Shown: piece by piece, positions 1-12,200 of the stretch | Position numbering within the stretch: the first letter of the stretch is position 1 | Layout of the letters: each line of letters opens with the position of its first letter | Assembly (NCBI GenBank): GCA_013365325.1 | Contig: JABVXV010000063.1 | Span: 1-64,000 of the forward strand | Direction of reading: 5' to 3' | Source: Dipetalonema caudispina | Taxonomy: Eukaryota > Nematoda > Chromadorea > Rhabditida > Onchocercidae | DNA length: 64,000 nucleotides | Translations under genes and position numbers: made by a program | Notes under the pieces: model-generated | Database searches by the model: none | Told to the model about the DNA's origin: nothing | The model's input: only the letters and a program-made list of their open reading frames with translations

Positions 1-119
<119 letters not shown>

Positions 120-2790
120 CAATTTTGAAAGGTCGCAAAGAGCATGCAACCTTTCAAACGTAGAGGTTATACGTGAAAGTCATTGTAAATAACTTATTTT
201 ATTTTTCGTTGGATAAAGATAATTTGAAAGCATATCAGCAATATCGCTTTAGTATCACAAACACCTTAGTATTGCTAATACGGAGCTTTTGGACGACTGC
301 ATAATTCTGGCTTGACCGTCATGAATTTATGTTGGTGATGATTCAAGTAACCGTTTTCAACTTGACAAGCAGAAATTTTTTTACTGCTCGAACAGTCACT
401 TTATGCAATACTCAGTGCAACACGTCTGCTGAATTTCCGAAAGGAAAAAAACTACATACGAGGTTAAGATTCGAGGAGATCGGGCTATTAGCAGTCAAAA
501 ATTTCATTTTATTAACCGTTCGGTAATCTTTTGTTGATTTTGCCGGAACTTGCGAACTTTGTGTTTATTGTGTTTTGACATTTGCCCATATCTTTGTTAT
601 GCAGCAAGTCTCTCCCACTTATACTTCATACAAATATTTACTAATTCAGATGCACCAACTGTGACAATCTTCTCATACTTTTAACCATCCCAGTGCTACG
701 TGTTCGTTCCATCTCTCAAAAATTGATAGATTACATTTCCATACCCAGGACGATATGAAAGCGATGAAGAGCGCAGAGCGCAAGAAGGAAGTTCCTAAAC
801 TGAAACTAATTACTTTCAATAATTTTCATCGTGAATGTTAATAAGCAATTAGATTGGGAGATGCATATACAGCTCTATCATTTTTTCATTCATTTTACTC
901 TATTGTCGTAAGGAATTTATATTGGCGCCCTTTCTATGGTAACAAAATTCCGCGTTAATAACTCCTGATTCCGAATTATCTAGGTTTTTTGTTACCATCT
1001 TTCGATTTCGTTTACATCTGCTTATTGCATGAAATTATTTTTCATTAGTATGATCATAATTTTCACAGGCAGTACGCAGCACTCATCTTTATTGCCCTAA
1101 CTTGTAGTGTCGCCTGTATGAGACAATATGGAAGCTTGGGATACAATGGACAATGTCGGAGTGAGATCTCCCATTGTTGATTTACTTTCTCCTAGCTTAA
1201 AATAAAATGAGTGATGTTATGATATTTAAAACCCTCCTTCATATCCGTCCACTCATTCCATGTCTCATTTCTATCCTTTAAATTTGACTCCACCATTTTT
1301 TATCTGCTTGTATCCCATTCATCAGTTACTTTATTTCCAATTGCTCTTTGCCATCTGTTCTTCTTACTGACGCCATCAGTTTACAAGGCTTATTACGAGT
1401 TGTTTACTACAAATCACTACACTACAACTGCTATAAACTTGGGCCTAACTATTAACCTTTTGCAAACCCATTAGTGAATTCTGCATGATAATTGTCAAGT
1501 AATTTGAACAGTTAGTTTATTTAAGTGATTTGTGCTACCACCAACATAGTAAGTAACAGCAGAACATTATCAAAAATTACAGCAATTCATTTCAAATTCT
1601 TTACTAATTGGTAAGCTAACCATTTTTGAGAATTTTCGCTGCAGTCAACGCAGGTGCTTTAGTTGAGCGTTAAAAGAATTCTTCAATCACGTGTATGGAA
1701 CTTCAACGAAGCCAAGTTACAACACTCTAAAGGATATCCAATGTTACCATACTCAACATAAACATATTAATTATCTGCCTGTTTGCCAGTTTCAAGATAG
1801 GATTAACTCATATAAATTCAAATCATCAGAAATTTTTGAAAGCGATGACTTAAAGCTCTATGAATCCAGTATTGCTTTAGCAAGAAAGCTGTCTACTTCG
1901 AAACATTATCAGCATGAAGAGATAACTGTAAATTAGGAAGACGTAGATTGAATTATTTCAAATAAATTCATGTGGGAATCTCAGAATCTTTTCAATCAAA
2001 GGACAATAACTGCTCCGAGATTACGTAAATTGTTAAGAAATTAGATAATCTGCAAAATTGTGGAAGTACCGTCGGTGTAGCTAATTGTATCTTTTGGGAT
2101 AGCCTATGAAAGATATCCTCACACTCTTTTGATCTGTTCCTGCAAATGATAGTAACTCCACAAGTATGATGTCACACTGATAAGAAGAGCATTAACAAAT
2201 TGATAAATACAATTAAATAAAAAACTGTGGCTAATCACAGAAGGCGGAACACAAGGGCTTATAACTTTTTTTTCATCCCATTGCGACAGTCCTGACTTCT
2301 AAAGCGTGCTGTTGCTACAATCGAAATAAACACAACGATACAATCGAAAATATAAATTAAAGTTATTATAAAGTAGAGGTTAGACACATAGGGTATGGGA
2401 AAACAATCATATGCCAATGTAATGAAACTGCTGATGATCAGACAACCAAATGAAGACTGTTCATAATGGTAAGAAAAGGAATGATTGCCAAAGATGTGTA
2501 TCCAATCACCATTAAACGAAATTAAATGAACACAACCAAGAAATCACAGAATTCTGTGGCATTTTATCATACTATATCGCAGTACCTCCTTTTAAGCAAC
2601 AAGACGGTCTTTCTAAAAATTATGCTCCGCAATAGTAATCTTCACTAATGTAATTCATGATTCTGATTTTCATTGTTCATTATACTATATTTTTTATATG
2701 ATTACATAAAAGGAGCACGAGTATACATAGGGCACATTAAAAACATCAAGATCAGTGGGCAAAATAGTCAGTTTAGAACTTCAGTAATTT
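120..2790. other. Gene-poor stretch left of plst-1
   Basis: No recognisable gene, RNA or repeat is seen here apart from one coding-like open segment at 1667-1936, described separately. The right end should hold the 3' untranslated region of the minus-strand plastin gene, whose stop codon is at 2791-2793. I found no clear AATAAA close to that stop. Confidence 0.6.
1668..1936 (+). CDS. Possible terminal exon of an unrecognised gene
   Basis: The plus strand is open for about 90 codons from just after a TGA at 1664-1666 to a TAG at 1934-1936. The inferred peptide is well mixed in composition, with many charged residues, and contains HINYLPVCQFQDRINSYKF. There is no ATG near its left end, so it would be an internal or last exon, or chance. 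Acceptor-like AG dinucleotides are present at 1651-1652 and 1661-1662 but the stop codon limits which can be used; GAG at 1665-1667 would fit. I do not recognise the family. Confidence 0.25.
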
Positions 2791-5700
2791 TTATCCATGA
2801 TTTTCCAGTGGTTCCACCGGTGACGATACTTCTTTCACGTTGGGCATATAATCACGCGCCATCAAACACGCAAAGACGGTCATTACCATTCTCGGTTTAA
2901 CCTAGAGAAATTCTATGAGAAAAATCCAAATAATCAAATGATAACTTGTGTGCAAACGAAAAAGTAGAAATGAACCTCAACAATGTCTTCTGGTAAAGCA
3001 TAGATTTTTGCACCAATTTTGCGTCCTGATGTGATTGCGTACTTTGCATTCTCCAAATTATCCTAAAAGAAAGTGACTGATTTGGAACGATAACTGAAAC
3101 ACAACCGGGTATAGAAAATATGCAGATAATAACCGATAAAATTAATTGAAAGTGACATATAATACAATAATTTCATCTTGAAACAAAGCAGAAATAGCGA
3201 TTTCCAGTATATAAATCAATAGTTGCAGACGAAACTAACCTCAGCAGTACCAGTTTTTACGAGTGAATAACTGATGGTGCCTGGTTTGATTGATTCAATA
3301 AGATCCAGAACAACACAAGCGTCGGATATTATTGGGTCTTGAAAGCTTTTTATAAATCTTTTTCGATCAGAGGACGCTAACTGCAAATGCGGTAAGCGGT
3401 CATCGGTACGCGCTTGCACATTTTAAATCTTTTAGAATGACTTGTCATAATCATAGAGTTTCGAATGAACGATAGAAGAGTTGGATACTTTAAATCTGTA
3501 AACTTTTGCACGGTTTTAGGACATCGTTACATTTATGGAGAACGCACAATTCATGGAACGTACTTTTTTATTCACCCACGCAATAATTTCTTTATCAGTT
3601 GCCAAAGAATCACCACTCTGCGTACACTGTGCTAGTACAGTTAAAGTATAGGCGCGCATCAGCTGCCATACCAAAGCTGAAAGGAAAATATGGCTGGAAA
3701 AACGCTTGACAATGCCATAATCTTCCCTTACTTTAACTGATGCTTTTATTCATAAACCTCTTTAGAATTTTCCCATCTTATAACCATATGTAACCAGCAA
3801 ATTCATCCTAGTGATAACGCTAATAAACGTCGATTTTGAACACTTAGTCTCATGTATGGTCTTCTCCGGAATTATGAGTAAACAAACCAAGTGTAAGCGT
3901 TTGATTGCCGTCATAAATGTCTTTGCCCTGAATTCCAACCAATGAAAATCGCAGCTGTTTACCAAGCTCAATTGCATAGTTGCAGTTCTGGATTTGGTCC
4001 ATCATACCTTTCAATTTGGAAAACTTTTTAACCACTCGTTTCCAGTTCACTATTCCGGGACGAATTATGTCATAAAGCTGGAAAAAAAGCTCCAACAGTC
4101 CAGTGATTAATTTACAAAAAGTTCACTATCTAGCTAACAAAGATACCAAAAAATGAGCTTAAGACCATACTACTTCCTGAAGTAGTTTTCGTCTATAATG
4201 GTCAGTTATTTTAAGTATGCTGAAACTAACTTGAAACTAACTTGAAAAATAATAACACCGCTGCAGAGATCGCTATAGAGCCAATTGACGTGTGGATCAA
4301 CACCCATACTGTTCATCCAATTCCTATACGTCTTTTCCTCACGTGTTTCGTCAGCAGCATCGATTTCTGAAAAATTCAAATTTCAGTGCATTAAAACAAA
4401 AAGTCAAATCAAGAATGAAACTAACAAGCAAATCGGGATTCTTTAATGAGGTATGGCCTGGACAAAAATTCTATGTAACAAAACGAAAATAATCTTCTTC
4501 CTCTCTCTACTGAAATGATGACTGAAGATTTAACAGGTCAGACCTATTCCCTCTTCTCCTTCATCTCTCTTGACATGATAACAGTAAAACTCACCAAACT
4601 CGTCTGCTCCCGGCTCCGGAAGGCCAGGATATTTGTTGAAAAGATTGGCAACAAATGCTAGATTTAATTTATAATTCCCTTGAGCAACATCGTTCGGTGT
4701 AACAAATTCACGACAGTCTATTTTCTCCGCTTCATTCAACATAGCCGCTGCTCTTTGCATGTTACCCTGTAAAAACGACTAAGACTTAAAAGTCAGAACA
4801 ATACCCGTTCTTTCCCACAGTTTTTTCCTGTTTTTGATATAGTGACTGGTTACACTTGAACTTTTAAGCAAACAGCAAAAACTTAGTAAGAATGAGTAAG
4901 ACATTCTTGAAAATAAAGATTGTCTAATTGCATATTCTCCATGATAACATAAGAATACTGCGAACTTTTTATATTGTGACTTACACCACTGCTTTGAAAT
5001 CCACAGTCTGATTTAAAAATTTCTAATGCTATACATCTCTTTATAAATTATGCCTATGTTAAAATATTTCCAGTCAGTTTTTCTACACTCAAATCGTCTG
5101 AAGTGAGATTAGTAAGTTTTGAAACATGACAGCAGGCAAAAGCACATGGTTTCTGTTCCTCAGTTGTGTGGTGCAGTAGGAATATGTTAATGTGAAAAAA
5201 TAATGTTCACATTTTAGCAAAAGTTGACAGAGACGATGTATTTTGCAAGTAAGCCAGTCGAAAAGCGTAAAGTGAATGGAATAAATAATAATCAACAGCC
5301 AAAGAAATAAAAATAGAATTCTTAGAAGCGCTGGATGATAGTCGGAGCAAGTAGTAAATATAGTAAAGGTAAGGTCAAGACTAAAAAGCATTAGCATAGA
5401 AATAAATGAGAACGAGTGGTTCTGGTAAGACTATGCGGCTTTCAAAAAAAAAAAAAAAAAAAAAAAAATGAGCTTAGCAAAACAAGTTGACATCCATTTT
5501 AGCCAATAATGCTTTTGAATGTTGTCAATGACTAAAATTAAGAGCTGAGAAACTTAACATACCTTAACAGAGAGTGGATAAAGAGACACATTAGCTCCTT
5601 TTGGAGCAATTTCATTAAGTAAATAAGTGTAAATCTCCGAGTCGATTACATCTGCGGTGAAATTCGTTAGTGTCCGATTCAAGCCAGCCTTTAAATATTT

Positions 5701-7622
5701 AAGATGAAGTAAGTTGGAATTAAAATGGAACTTCAAAAGTTACTAACATAAAATGTGTTATCCTTCATATATAATTATAATAATTCATTTTCCACACAGA
5801 ATTTGCCTTTATTCCATCAGGATCACCGTAGTTAACAAAGAGCCATAGTAAATTTACAATGCTGCGTAAAACGGTCAGAAATTTTTATTTAAGAGAAATT
5901 ATCAACTACATTCGGTATTTTTGCTTTTTCCGTACTTTGAAATTCACTGTAGGTCAAAAAAAAATTTGGAAGAAAAAATCAATTGTCATTTCCTTCTTGT
6001 TAGTAAAAGTGAACTGTACAACAAATCTAAGAAATGAAAACTTATGATATCTGGATCAACTGTAATAAGAATACCTTTGCTAACTGATAATTAACCCAAC
6101 GTATCAGAATCTGTTCTGGTGAAAGTTTGCGTAAATCGTCCAATGTCTCACCCTCTTGCAACAGTCGAAATAGTCCAGGAACATGTCTTAAGTCAATTTG
6201 ATTAAATAAACCGATCTGCAACAGTCTTCAGTCATCCAGTTCTTTAGTGTTATTTACAAACATTTCCATAATAAGAGGAATTAATAAGTTTGCAAATGTT
6301 CAGTCATTTAAGTTTAAATATAATCGAAACAAGAATTCCACTGTGACACTCACATGTTATGTTAAATACGACCCAAAAAGGAGACAGTGATAGGGAGCCT
6401 GGCTTTCTTGATTCCTTCCTGATAAAAATGTTAAATCAAGACACAATTTGAAAATTATTGCACTTACCCGAATAATCTGCCACAGAAGACCAAGTACGAG
6501 ATGTGGTTTGCCCTTACTTAGATCATCACCATCGATATTAACGATATTACAACCGATGGCTTGCGCTGACATAAGTGCCAATGTCAAGTTCTCTAGTTTT
6601 GTATATGTATTCAAATGCTTTTTGTTAATGGCTCTTTCATCAATGGTATCAGGTACTGCCAAATTGATGAGTTTGCTGCAAATAGCATTCAAATCAATGA
6701 CCTCAATCTAATTCAGTTGCTACAACCAGCTGCTAAGTTACAGTATCTTCCTTCTCTTCCCTACTTCCTTAAAATGTAGACTGAATGAAAAAATATGGTG
6801 AGGTACATAAAGAGAAATTACCATATAATAAGCCCATCTTGCACTTTTTGATAGAGATCTCCGCCATCAGTTTTTACAGGCACCAAATTTTTCAAATCCG
6901 CATCATTGCACAAATTACTGTTGATCCAGTTTGAAAAAGCTACCTCTTCCTACAAAGAAGTACACGTTTTAAAAACACTCTTTATTAGTTTTTAGCATTC
7001 AAAAGATGATTAAAAATAAAAAAAATCCCGACGAAAATTTGGAAGATTAAATAGATTTGTTTTGGAAGTGCAGACCTCGACTCGAATGGTGTGTACGATT
7101 TCCTCATTACTTTGTTCTGACAATCCCTTCACTGTATACGCACCAGTCACTGAACCAATTCGTTGTTTCCACTCATTCACCTCCTGATCTCTTTCGCTGC
7201 GTAATTCAATAAACAAATTTTGGAAATCATCAAATGCCAAGTCCTTCGCGCTTCCATAGCGTTTCATTAGTTCGCGGAACTAGAAGGAAAGTATTTTATG
7301 TACGTGACGTCCCACTGAGTGCTGATTTCACAACAAAACAATAAATTTACCTGAAAACCTGGAAGGTCAATGCCTGCAATTTTAAGTGCTTCCTGAACAT
7401 CTGCCATTGGTATTGTACCACAACCACTTTCATCAACCTAAATAAAAGAAACGAATTAAACAATCACATTATTATAAGTCGAGCCATTTTGACCATTCAT
7501 TATAAATTTAATTGACGTAGATACCAATTAGTGTTACAAATAGCAAAACCCAAAAAAAAAAATCAAGAACTAACCGTTGAAAACCTTCCAGCAAGATCAA
7601 CGATCTGCTCTCTCGTCAACAT
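2791..7622 (-). CDS. plst-1: Plastin/fimbrin, actin-bundling protein
   Basis: Cytoplasmic protein that cross-links actin filaments through two tandem actin-binding modules, each made of two calponin-homology (CH) domains. Fourteen coding exons join in phase: 7575-7622, 7351-7437, 7076-7279, 6822-6949, 6468-6675, 6075-6215, 5563-5688, 4595-4766, 4242-4366, 3888-4077, 3564-3676, 3240-3380, 2976-3062 and 2791-2901. They give 626 aa, the usual plastin length of about 627-630. Residues 1 to about 113 form the N-terminal EF-hand region. CH1 starts at about residue 116 (VAFSNWIN) and contains the actin-binding signature [19 protein letters not shown]2 contains INEIAPKG-like sequence and ends near [22 protein letters not shown]3 starts at about 420 ([17 protein letters not shown]) and CH4 near WVNKK. 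The C-terminus [16 protein letters not shown] is longer and different from the short vertebrate tail. The start at 7622 lies 31 nt after a TTTCAG acceptor that may receive a spliced leader; the frame is open upstream, so an earlier start cannot be excluded. Both EF-hands look degenerate. Confidence 0.96.
4221..4242 (-). repeat. 11-bp tandem duplication covering a splice donor
   Basis: The sequence TGAAACTAACT occurs twice in direct succession (plus strand). Read on the minus strand it duplicates the donor CAA|GTTAGTTTC of plastin exon 4242-4366. The upstream donor keeps the plastin frame. The second copy lies 11 nt downstream and its use would shift the frame. Confidence 0.85.
5444..5468. repeat. 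Poly(A) tract in a plastin intron
   Basis: An uninterrupted run of 25 A on the plus strand lies inside the intron between plastin exons 4595-4766 and 5563-5688. It is poly(T) in the sense direction of the gene. Confidence 0.9.
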
Positions 7623-8906
7623 TGACACCGGGAGTTCGCACCGTCGACGCACTCTGAAATCTTAGTTACTCTTCCAAAACGATAAAACAGATTGTACCGC
7701 GGATAAGACGTCTTCCAGATTCGTAGCAACAACCACAGAATTCTGACCTAAGGAACTTGAACCCTTCTCCAGGCAAGTCTCTCACACTTACAACCCATTA
7801 CTTCCCGAGTATTGTTTCAACCCACTATCTTTCACAATTCTTACCGGTCTTTTCCACTTCTTCAACCATTACACAGTCATTGTGATAACTAAAATGACTC
7901 TTTTAATGTTCCTAACCTCTAACAGTACTTATCTCTCAAACTTCCCATCATCTTACTAACCTTCAATTACTAATTTGAATTCAACCTTTCATCTTGTGAG
8001 ATGTCGTTGTGACCTTTTTTGTTGCATACTACTAGGTGTGAAATGTTTGCTTGGACGTGTTTTGACGCTGTTGCTATAAAGTTTGTCAGGCGGTAATGTG
8101 TAGGGTTGCGCCGATCTTGTAACACGAGTTAAACTTAGGAGGTTGTGCGATACGATACTTGTAGTACACTTGCATCATTAAGTTAACATTCAACCCTTCT
8201 TCGATACTAAAATGATGTGACTTACTGGTATGATGACGTTGACGTACTAGTAACATACTCATACATTTAGGCATTTCTGAAGTGTTTCGGTATCATTTCG
8301 TCCCAAACAATATTTGGATCATGAAACGAAAGTATCTATATCTTACGAAGCTTTCAAATTTCAAGTGACGCGATACTAATTAAGGGAGGATTGTGATTGA
8401 GATTAGTATGGTGACATGGAAGTAATGCATTAAAATTCTGTCACATATGGATGTCTTTCACGATCCTTTTGCAGATGACCCCGTTTATAACCCTACACAT
8501 TCTTACTGATATTAAACCCAATTTGACACCATAATACTTTTACTTAGCTGAGAAAATCCCGCCCTTTCTACCTTCGACAAAATGCTATTTCTATGAATCG
8601 AATCTTATTGTTTTGAAGTACTGCTTTGTCATAGTGTTGTTACGCAAAGTTCGGTGTTGGATGGGAGAAAACGAAAAGAGTGCTTTTGAATAACTAGATA
8701 TAGATAGTTATGTGTCAATATCGGTCTTATTTCTAAAAGTTTAAGTGAAAATACTGAATTTCATACTATATTAGGTAATGCATACATGGATCAAACATGA
8801 ACAGTTGCGACTTGCATGCATTTACTGATGAAGCTAGGTTTGAAAGCGGAAATTTCTTGCCAGCCGACAGAAAATGAATGTTTCATATGAAGTAGTGTAT
8901 TGAAGG

Positions 8907-8974
8907 CCACCAGTTTTGTTTAAAAATAAAGAGTTCAACCCACCACTTTTGTTTAAAAACAAAAAGAATTCAAC
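8907..8974. repeat. Imperfect direct repeat, two copies of about 34 bp
   Basis: Two adjacent copies begin with CCACCA and share TTTTGTTTAAAAA followed by a purine-rich stretch and TTCAAC. They differ by a few substitutions and a 2-nt indel. No flanking target duplication or inverted ends are visible, so this looks like a local tandem duplication. Confidence 0.8.
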
Positions 8975-9148
8975 TACTTCTGCGTGGTAGTTCCGTTTTG
9001 AAGGGGAGGGTTTCCTGTATTAACATGGCTAATTTGAATATAACTTATCATCTCGCCGGAACTAACAAAAAGCCAGTCTAGAAAGCGGTGCAAAAATCTG
9101 GTTTAGTTACATGTATCTTTCTAAACATAACATAAACCGACGTTTGCA

Positions 9149-9277
9149 ATGAATAATTGCCTTAAAAATCGAATGACGATCAATATGAGCAGCAACTTGC
9201 AGCACCTTCGAGAGCAAAGAAACGTGCCGATGAATCATCATATAGGCAACCAAATTAAGGCCAGTCTTCAGCTATAG
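9149..9277 (+). CDS. Possible 42-codon small ORF
   Basis: An ATG at 9149 opens a 42-codon frame ending at TAG 9275-9277, in a segment clearly richer in G and C than its surroundings. The peptide includes MSSNLQHLREQRNVPMNHH. A second frame through the same DNA is also open and reads QLAAPSRAKKRADESSYRQ, so the correct frame, if any, is uncertain. No family recognised. Confidence 0.15.
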   Translation: MNNCLKNRMTINMSSNLQHLREQRNVPMNHHIGNQIKASLQL

Positions 9278-12200
9278 TATGGAAGCTTTTTTCTAACTTT
9301 ACAATATAATTCAATCATATTCAACAATTCGTTCCTGGTGGCGATCCTCTGGGAAGAGATTTACGACATCACTGAGTCATTCTGCTTAATTTACCTCTCA
9401 TTAGACTACCAACAATCTCCGTTGTTCATAAGAGCTCTTTCTATGATAGGGAAATATATTCAAGTTCGAAAAACTGTGGAAATAAAAGTAAAATGAGGTA
9501 GTACGATCTGACACCGTTCGGAGACTATATTTGTTGCTTATTGAATGATCAGGTCATCGCCACAAAGCCGCAAGACAAATATACATAAAAGTTAGTCTTA
9601 CATTTAAAAGTTTATAAATTTTAGTAAAGGGTAAACATCAGGAGTATGATGCTCTTCAAAAACAATGGAATGACATAAAGTTATTATCCCCTGGTTGTCA
9701 AGTAAGGCGTTAGCAGTTTTTCGAAGTCTAATAATTTGGGATTTTATCACATTCATTATTTTCAATCAAGATCCAGTGTTTGGATTTATATGTGATAATT
9801 TAATAAACACACAGATATTTCTCCTTCAATCTTGAGCTGCTGAAAATTTCTAAGCGTTCTTATCATTTACTTCTTGGTCAACTTATTTAGTTTCCACTAT
9901 GATGCTGATGATATATTGCCTCTTAGTGTTTTTCACTTTAAGATCTTTGCGATAAGGGTCAAATAAAACTAGAAAAAATAAAATATGATCTAATGATTAG
10001 AATAAGGCACTAGGGGTCAAGAAAATGTTTGCTTATTATTTAAGGGTTATTTCATTCACTTTTTTTCCTGTCCAAAATGTAAAAAAGAAATTGGAAAGGG
10101 AACTATTCTTATCAACAAGTAAACTTCTAAGGCAATCAATGACAAAAAAGCCCATTTCGTCATACCTTTTATTTGTGGCCCGCACCCCACGGAATAATGC
10201 AGTAAGTTGAAGAGAAATAGCTGAATGAAGTACCACCGGCATGAAGTAAACTGTCAACAATGAATTAATTCTTGAACAATCTTATATATATAATGCAGAG
10301 TAATTTAAAATGAAAAATCACTTTATTTTTCCAAGCATGGAATTTGGTATGTAAATATTAGAGAAGCAACAATGTTAAAAATATGATTAGACACGACGTC
10401 CACTCTTGATTTTTGTTGATACAGTTAATGAATGGACATGCTGTTTCCTGAATATGAAGTGACTAAACAAATAATCACTGATTCTGTTAAGTAGAATGAA
10501 ACATTTGAGCACCCCAAAAACTGACGTAGATCTGATTAACAAGAATTTACAATATGATCTTTGAAACAAATACTACTATGATCAAGCCAATCATTTAATT
10601 TGCGCTTTTACACCAGGTTTCTGGTACTACCGCCTACCAGTTTTTGTTAGTTCATTGCGTTTAAAAATGTGAAATACACTTGAATAATTGTCAAATTTTC
10701 ACAAGAATACATCTGGATGATTGCCACGCTGATGCATTTAAACATCGTCTCGTGAAGTACCAGAATCCCTTTCAGGTTATTATATATGCTCTTACTCTCT
10801 CCTACCCCACTAGTATCAAATGAGCGTAAAAAAAAGCAAGCTGAATGCAAAAATGACAGCTTTTATCCTCATTAGCGCAGAAAGCGCCCATTTATTGTAA
10901 GCTGCTACGTTTAGCTTTACAGTTTCATTTCTTCATACTCTTAGAAATAGATGCTTCTTCAGAGAGTGCTGATTTGACAAAATTGTATCAGAAATGTCTG
11001 TTGTGTTACATTCCACAACCTTCCATTATAAGTTGTAAATATGTCTTAAATAAGAAGACTACTTGCTTCTTCCAATTTTTAAGACTTCAAGTAAATTTCC
11101 ATAGAGAAATAAAGTAAGAAATTATTTGTGTAAGCGTAATGATGACAAACATACCTTATGCTTTATTAATGATGTTAGTTGTTCATTTCTACAGAACAAA
11201 CATCCAAGGGAAATGAATAACAGTAATAAAATGATAACAAATGAAAAAGAGATATTCATTAGTGCCTTACTCCTGAATCTTTTGACGATTTGAAATCTCA
11301 CTATTTTTTGCTTTTCCACACTTCTCGTCAACGACCATCAGTCATCTTTTAAAACTCTTGTAAAATACTATTCATCATTACTCATTCTTTTATTCTACTA
11401 ACAATCTTCATTAATGTAGATTCGTGAATAAAGGTTTTCTATTAGATTTTAGTCCACTCTACATTTGATAATGTATAACTGATTCCACCTTCTAAGTTCT
11501 CAGATAGGTAATTCATTCTAATACGAACACAAAACTTCTAGCTTGTTCATATTTATATCACAACCAATGAAAAACTTCTAGGCAAGTTTTAACGAAATAA
11601 CAAACTAGCATAAATGCAAACATAATGACTTGCCGAGGTAACTTGTTTAAATAATTAATTATAGAGCTGTTCATACTAATTTGAAATGTTTAGATTATGA
11701 TTGTTGACAATTCATCTAATTAAACTTTCCTCCCGAATAACTTGCATGAAGCAATAGTAGTTCTCTTTAATTTTTACTTAGCGTACATGTCTTCCGCCTC
11801 ATCCTGCCAATTAGTTCTTTAAGACAATATATGGATTGTAAGCATGGAAAACAGATAATTTGAAGTGAATAGTTTAATAAAAATGCGCCTCTTTAAGATA
11901 GAGAGAGGTCAGATTGTGAAGCTAACTAATAAGTAGTTTTTTGAAGATTAAATAACTTTTCTGATGATATACAGTATCGTTGGGCCATTTCCGAATGGTA
12001 AGTAGTATAGTTGGCTAAACACATAACATTATTCTGAGGTTAGAAGTTTCGAATAGCAGTATGAATCATCAAAAGTATTTTTCAGAGTTCAAAAAAAATT
12101 TAACTTCAATTATTCATCATTTTAATTATCTTCGATTATTATACTGCTTGGTATAAATAACATTACTGTGTTTGACCAAGCGTTAAGAAATAACCAAATT

